5,909 nt of DNA, from positions 1-5,909 of the forward strand of contig DTXE01000191.1 in assembly GCA_012962595.1 (NCBI GenBank), in the 5' to 3' direction. The stretch is from Syntrophaceae bacterium. Its GTDB lineage: Bacteria; Desulfobacterota; DTXE01. A program made the translations under genes and the position numbers. The notes below the pieces were generated by a model. It made no database searches, was not told the origin of the DNA, and saw only the letters and a program-made list of their open reading frames with translations. Within the stretch, counting starts at the first letter, position 1; each line of letters begins with the position of its first letter. This document shows, one piece after another, positions 5,386 to 5,909 of the stretch.

Positions 5386-5909
5386 CTAATTTTAGAGATC
5401 GTATCCTTCGGGCTGCAAAGCTGGATGTTAACCTATATGAGGAGGTTGAGGCTGACAAGGGGGCACTGGGTCAGGCCATGATGGTTGTTGTTCTCTCCAG
5501 TGTAGCAGCCGGGGTAGCAATTATTAAAGAGGGAGGGCCTAGTGGGATTTTGATAGGGACAATTATGGCGCTTATCGGGTGGTATGTCTGGGCCTATCTC
5601 ACCTATTTGATTGGTACAAAACTTCTTCCAGAACCACAGACCAAGGCGGACCTCGGTGAGTTGCTACGAACCATTGGATTTTCAAGCTCCCCTGGCTTGA
5701 TTCGAGTACTGGGTATCATACCAGATCTGAGGGTAATTGTCTTTCCAGCAGCCTCCATCTGGATGTTCGTGGCAATGGTGATTGCGGTGAGACAAGCCCT
5801 TGATTACAGGGGAACATTGCGTGCTGTGGCCGTTTGTGTGATCGGCTGGGCTGTTCAGGTACTAATCATTTTATTGTTGTTTTATATTTTGGGTGGATTT
5901 CCAAAGGCA
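5382..5909 (+). CDS. YIP1-family integral membrane protein, 3' truncated by window
   Basis: An ATG at 5382 overlaps the PHP stop (ATGA), with GGGAGG (5371-5376) 5 nt upstream. The frame is open for 176 codons to the window end without a stop. A short amphipathic N-terminus (MTNFRDRILRAAKLDVNLYEEVEADKGAL) resembles the lead-in of bacterial Yip1-domain (PF04893) proteins. Likely membrane segments are at about residues 32-48, 56-78, 117-137 and 148-171, with a soluble loop at 79-108 (LLPEPQTKADLGELLRTIGFSSSPG) carrying the family-typical elements of an ELLR helix and FSSSPGL. The protein would sit in the cytoplasmic membrane; function in bacteria is unknown. Translational coupling to the PHP gene suggests co-expression. 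The family usually runs to roughly 180-200 aa, so little is missing. Confidence 0.85.
   Translation, partial: MTNFRDRILRAAKLDVNLYEEVEADKGALGQAMMVVVLSSVAAGVAIIKEGGPSGILIGTIMALIGWYVWAYLTYLIGTKLLPEPQTKADLGELLRTIGFSSSPGLIRVLGIIPDLRVIVFPAASIWMFVAMVIAVRQALDYRGTLRAVAVCVIGWAVQVLIILLLFYILGGFPKA

Noticed and set aside
1..5909. CRISPR array, toxin-antitoxin pair, phage or defence island
   Set aside because: No regular direct repeats with spacers, no paired small genes, no nuclease, helicase, recombinase or phage structural motif was seen on either strand.

Overview
The window looks like an ordinary chromosomal segment from an anaerobic, possibly thermophilic bacterium. Base composition is low to moderate GC. 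Strong AGGAGG-type Shine-Dalgarno (SD) sequences and a TGCTATAAT extended -10 box point to a Clostridia-like or related lineage. The gene set (DUF72, COG3824 metallopeptidase, PflX-type radical SAM enzyme, DUF89, glyoxalase II-like MBL hydrolase, PHP phosphoesterase, YIP1) is common in such organisms, but none of it fixes the taxon. No rRNA, tRNA, CRISPR array, intact insertion sequence, phage gene or recognisable defence locus is present.

Layout. Positions 1-138 hold the 3' end of a plus-strand gene, probably DUF72, whose last codons contain a perfect 26-nt palindrome. A 235-bp gap with small hairpins follows, then a complete zincin metallopeptidase gene (374-754). Positions 755-1360 are 606 bp of AT-rich non-coding DNA. 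This stretch holds four spaced GGTGGCC-like repeats that may be a decayed IS21-type end. It also holds an extended -10 promoter and a leader full of AT-rich dyads, with the SD in a hairpin loop. That leader belongs to an unrecognised 180-aa protein (1361-1903) with a probable C-terminal winged helix.

Converging on it with a 6-bp gap is a tightly packed minus-strand operon, transcribed in the order DUF89 damage-control phosphatase-like protein (4368-3523), MBL hydrolase (3510-2860), PflX-like radical SAM protein (2845-1910). The gaps are 12 and 14 bp, and none of the three genes uses ATG (GTG, TTG, TTG). Divergent from it is a plus-strand pair, a PHP phosphoesterase (best start 4498) and a YIP1-family membrane protein (from 5382, cut by the window end), joined by an ATGA overlap.

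The most interesting signal is the 129-bp region between the two divergent start codons. Neither head gene has an SD. Each has a -10-like box ending 8 nt before its start codon, joined to it by nearly the same sequence (GCCCATTT-GTG and GCCATTTT-ATG). Both therefore look leaderless, and a 10-bp inverted repeat lies between them, one arm overlapping the DUF89 -10. A second regulatory region worth attention lies ahead of the 180-aa protein. I do not see strong evidence for a new multi-gene system. The DUF89/MBL/PflX operon is the best candidate for an undescribed pathway, perhaps metabolite repair or detoxification, but that is inference.
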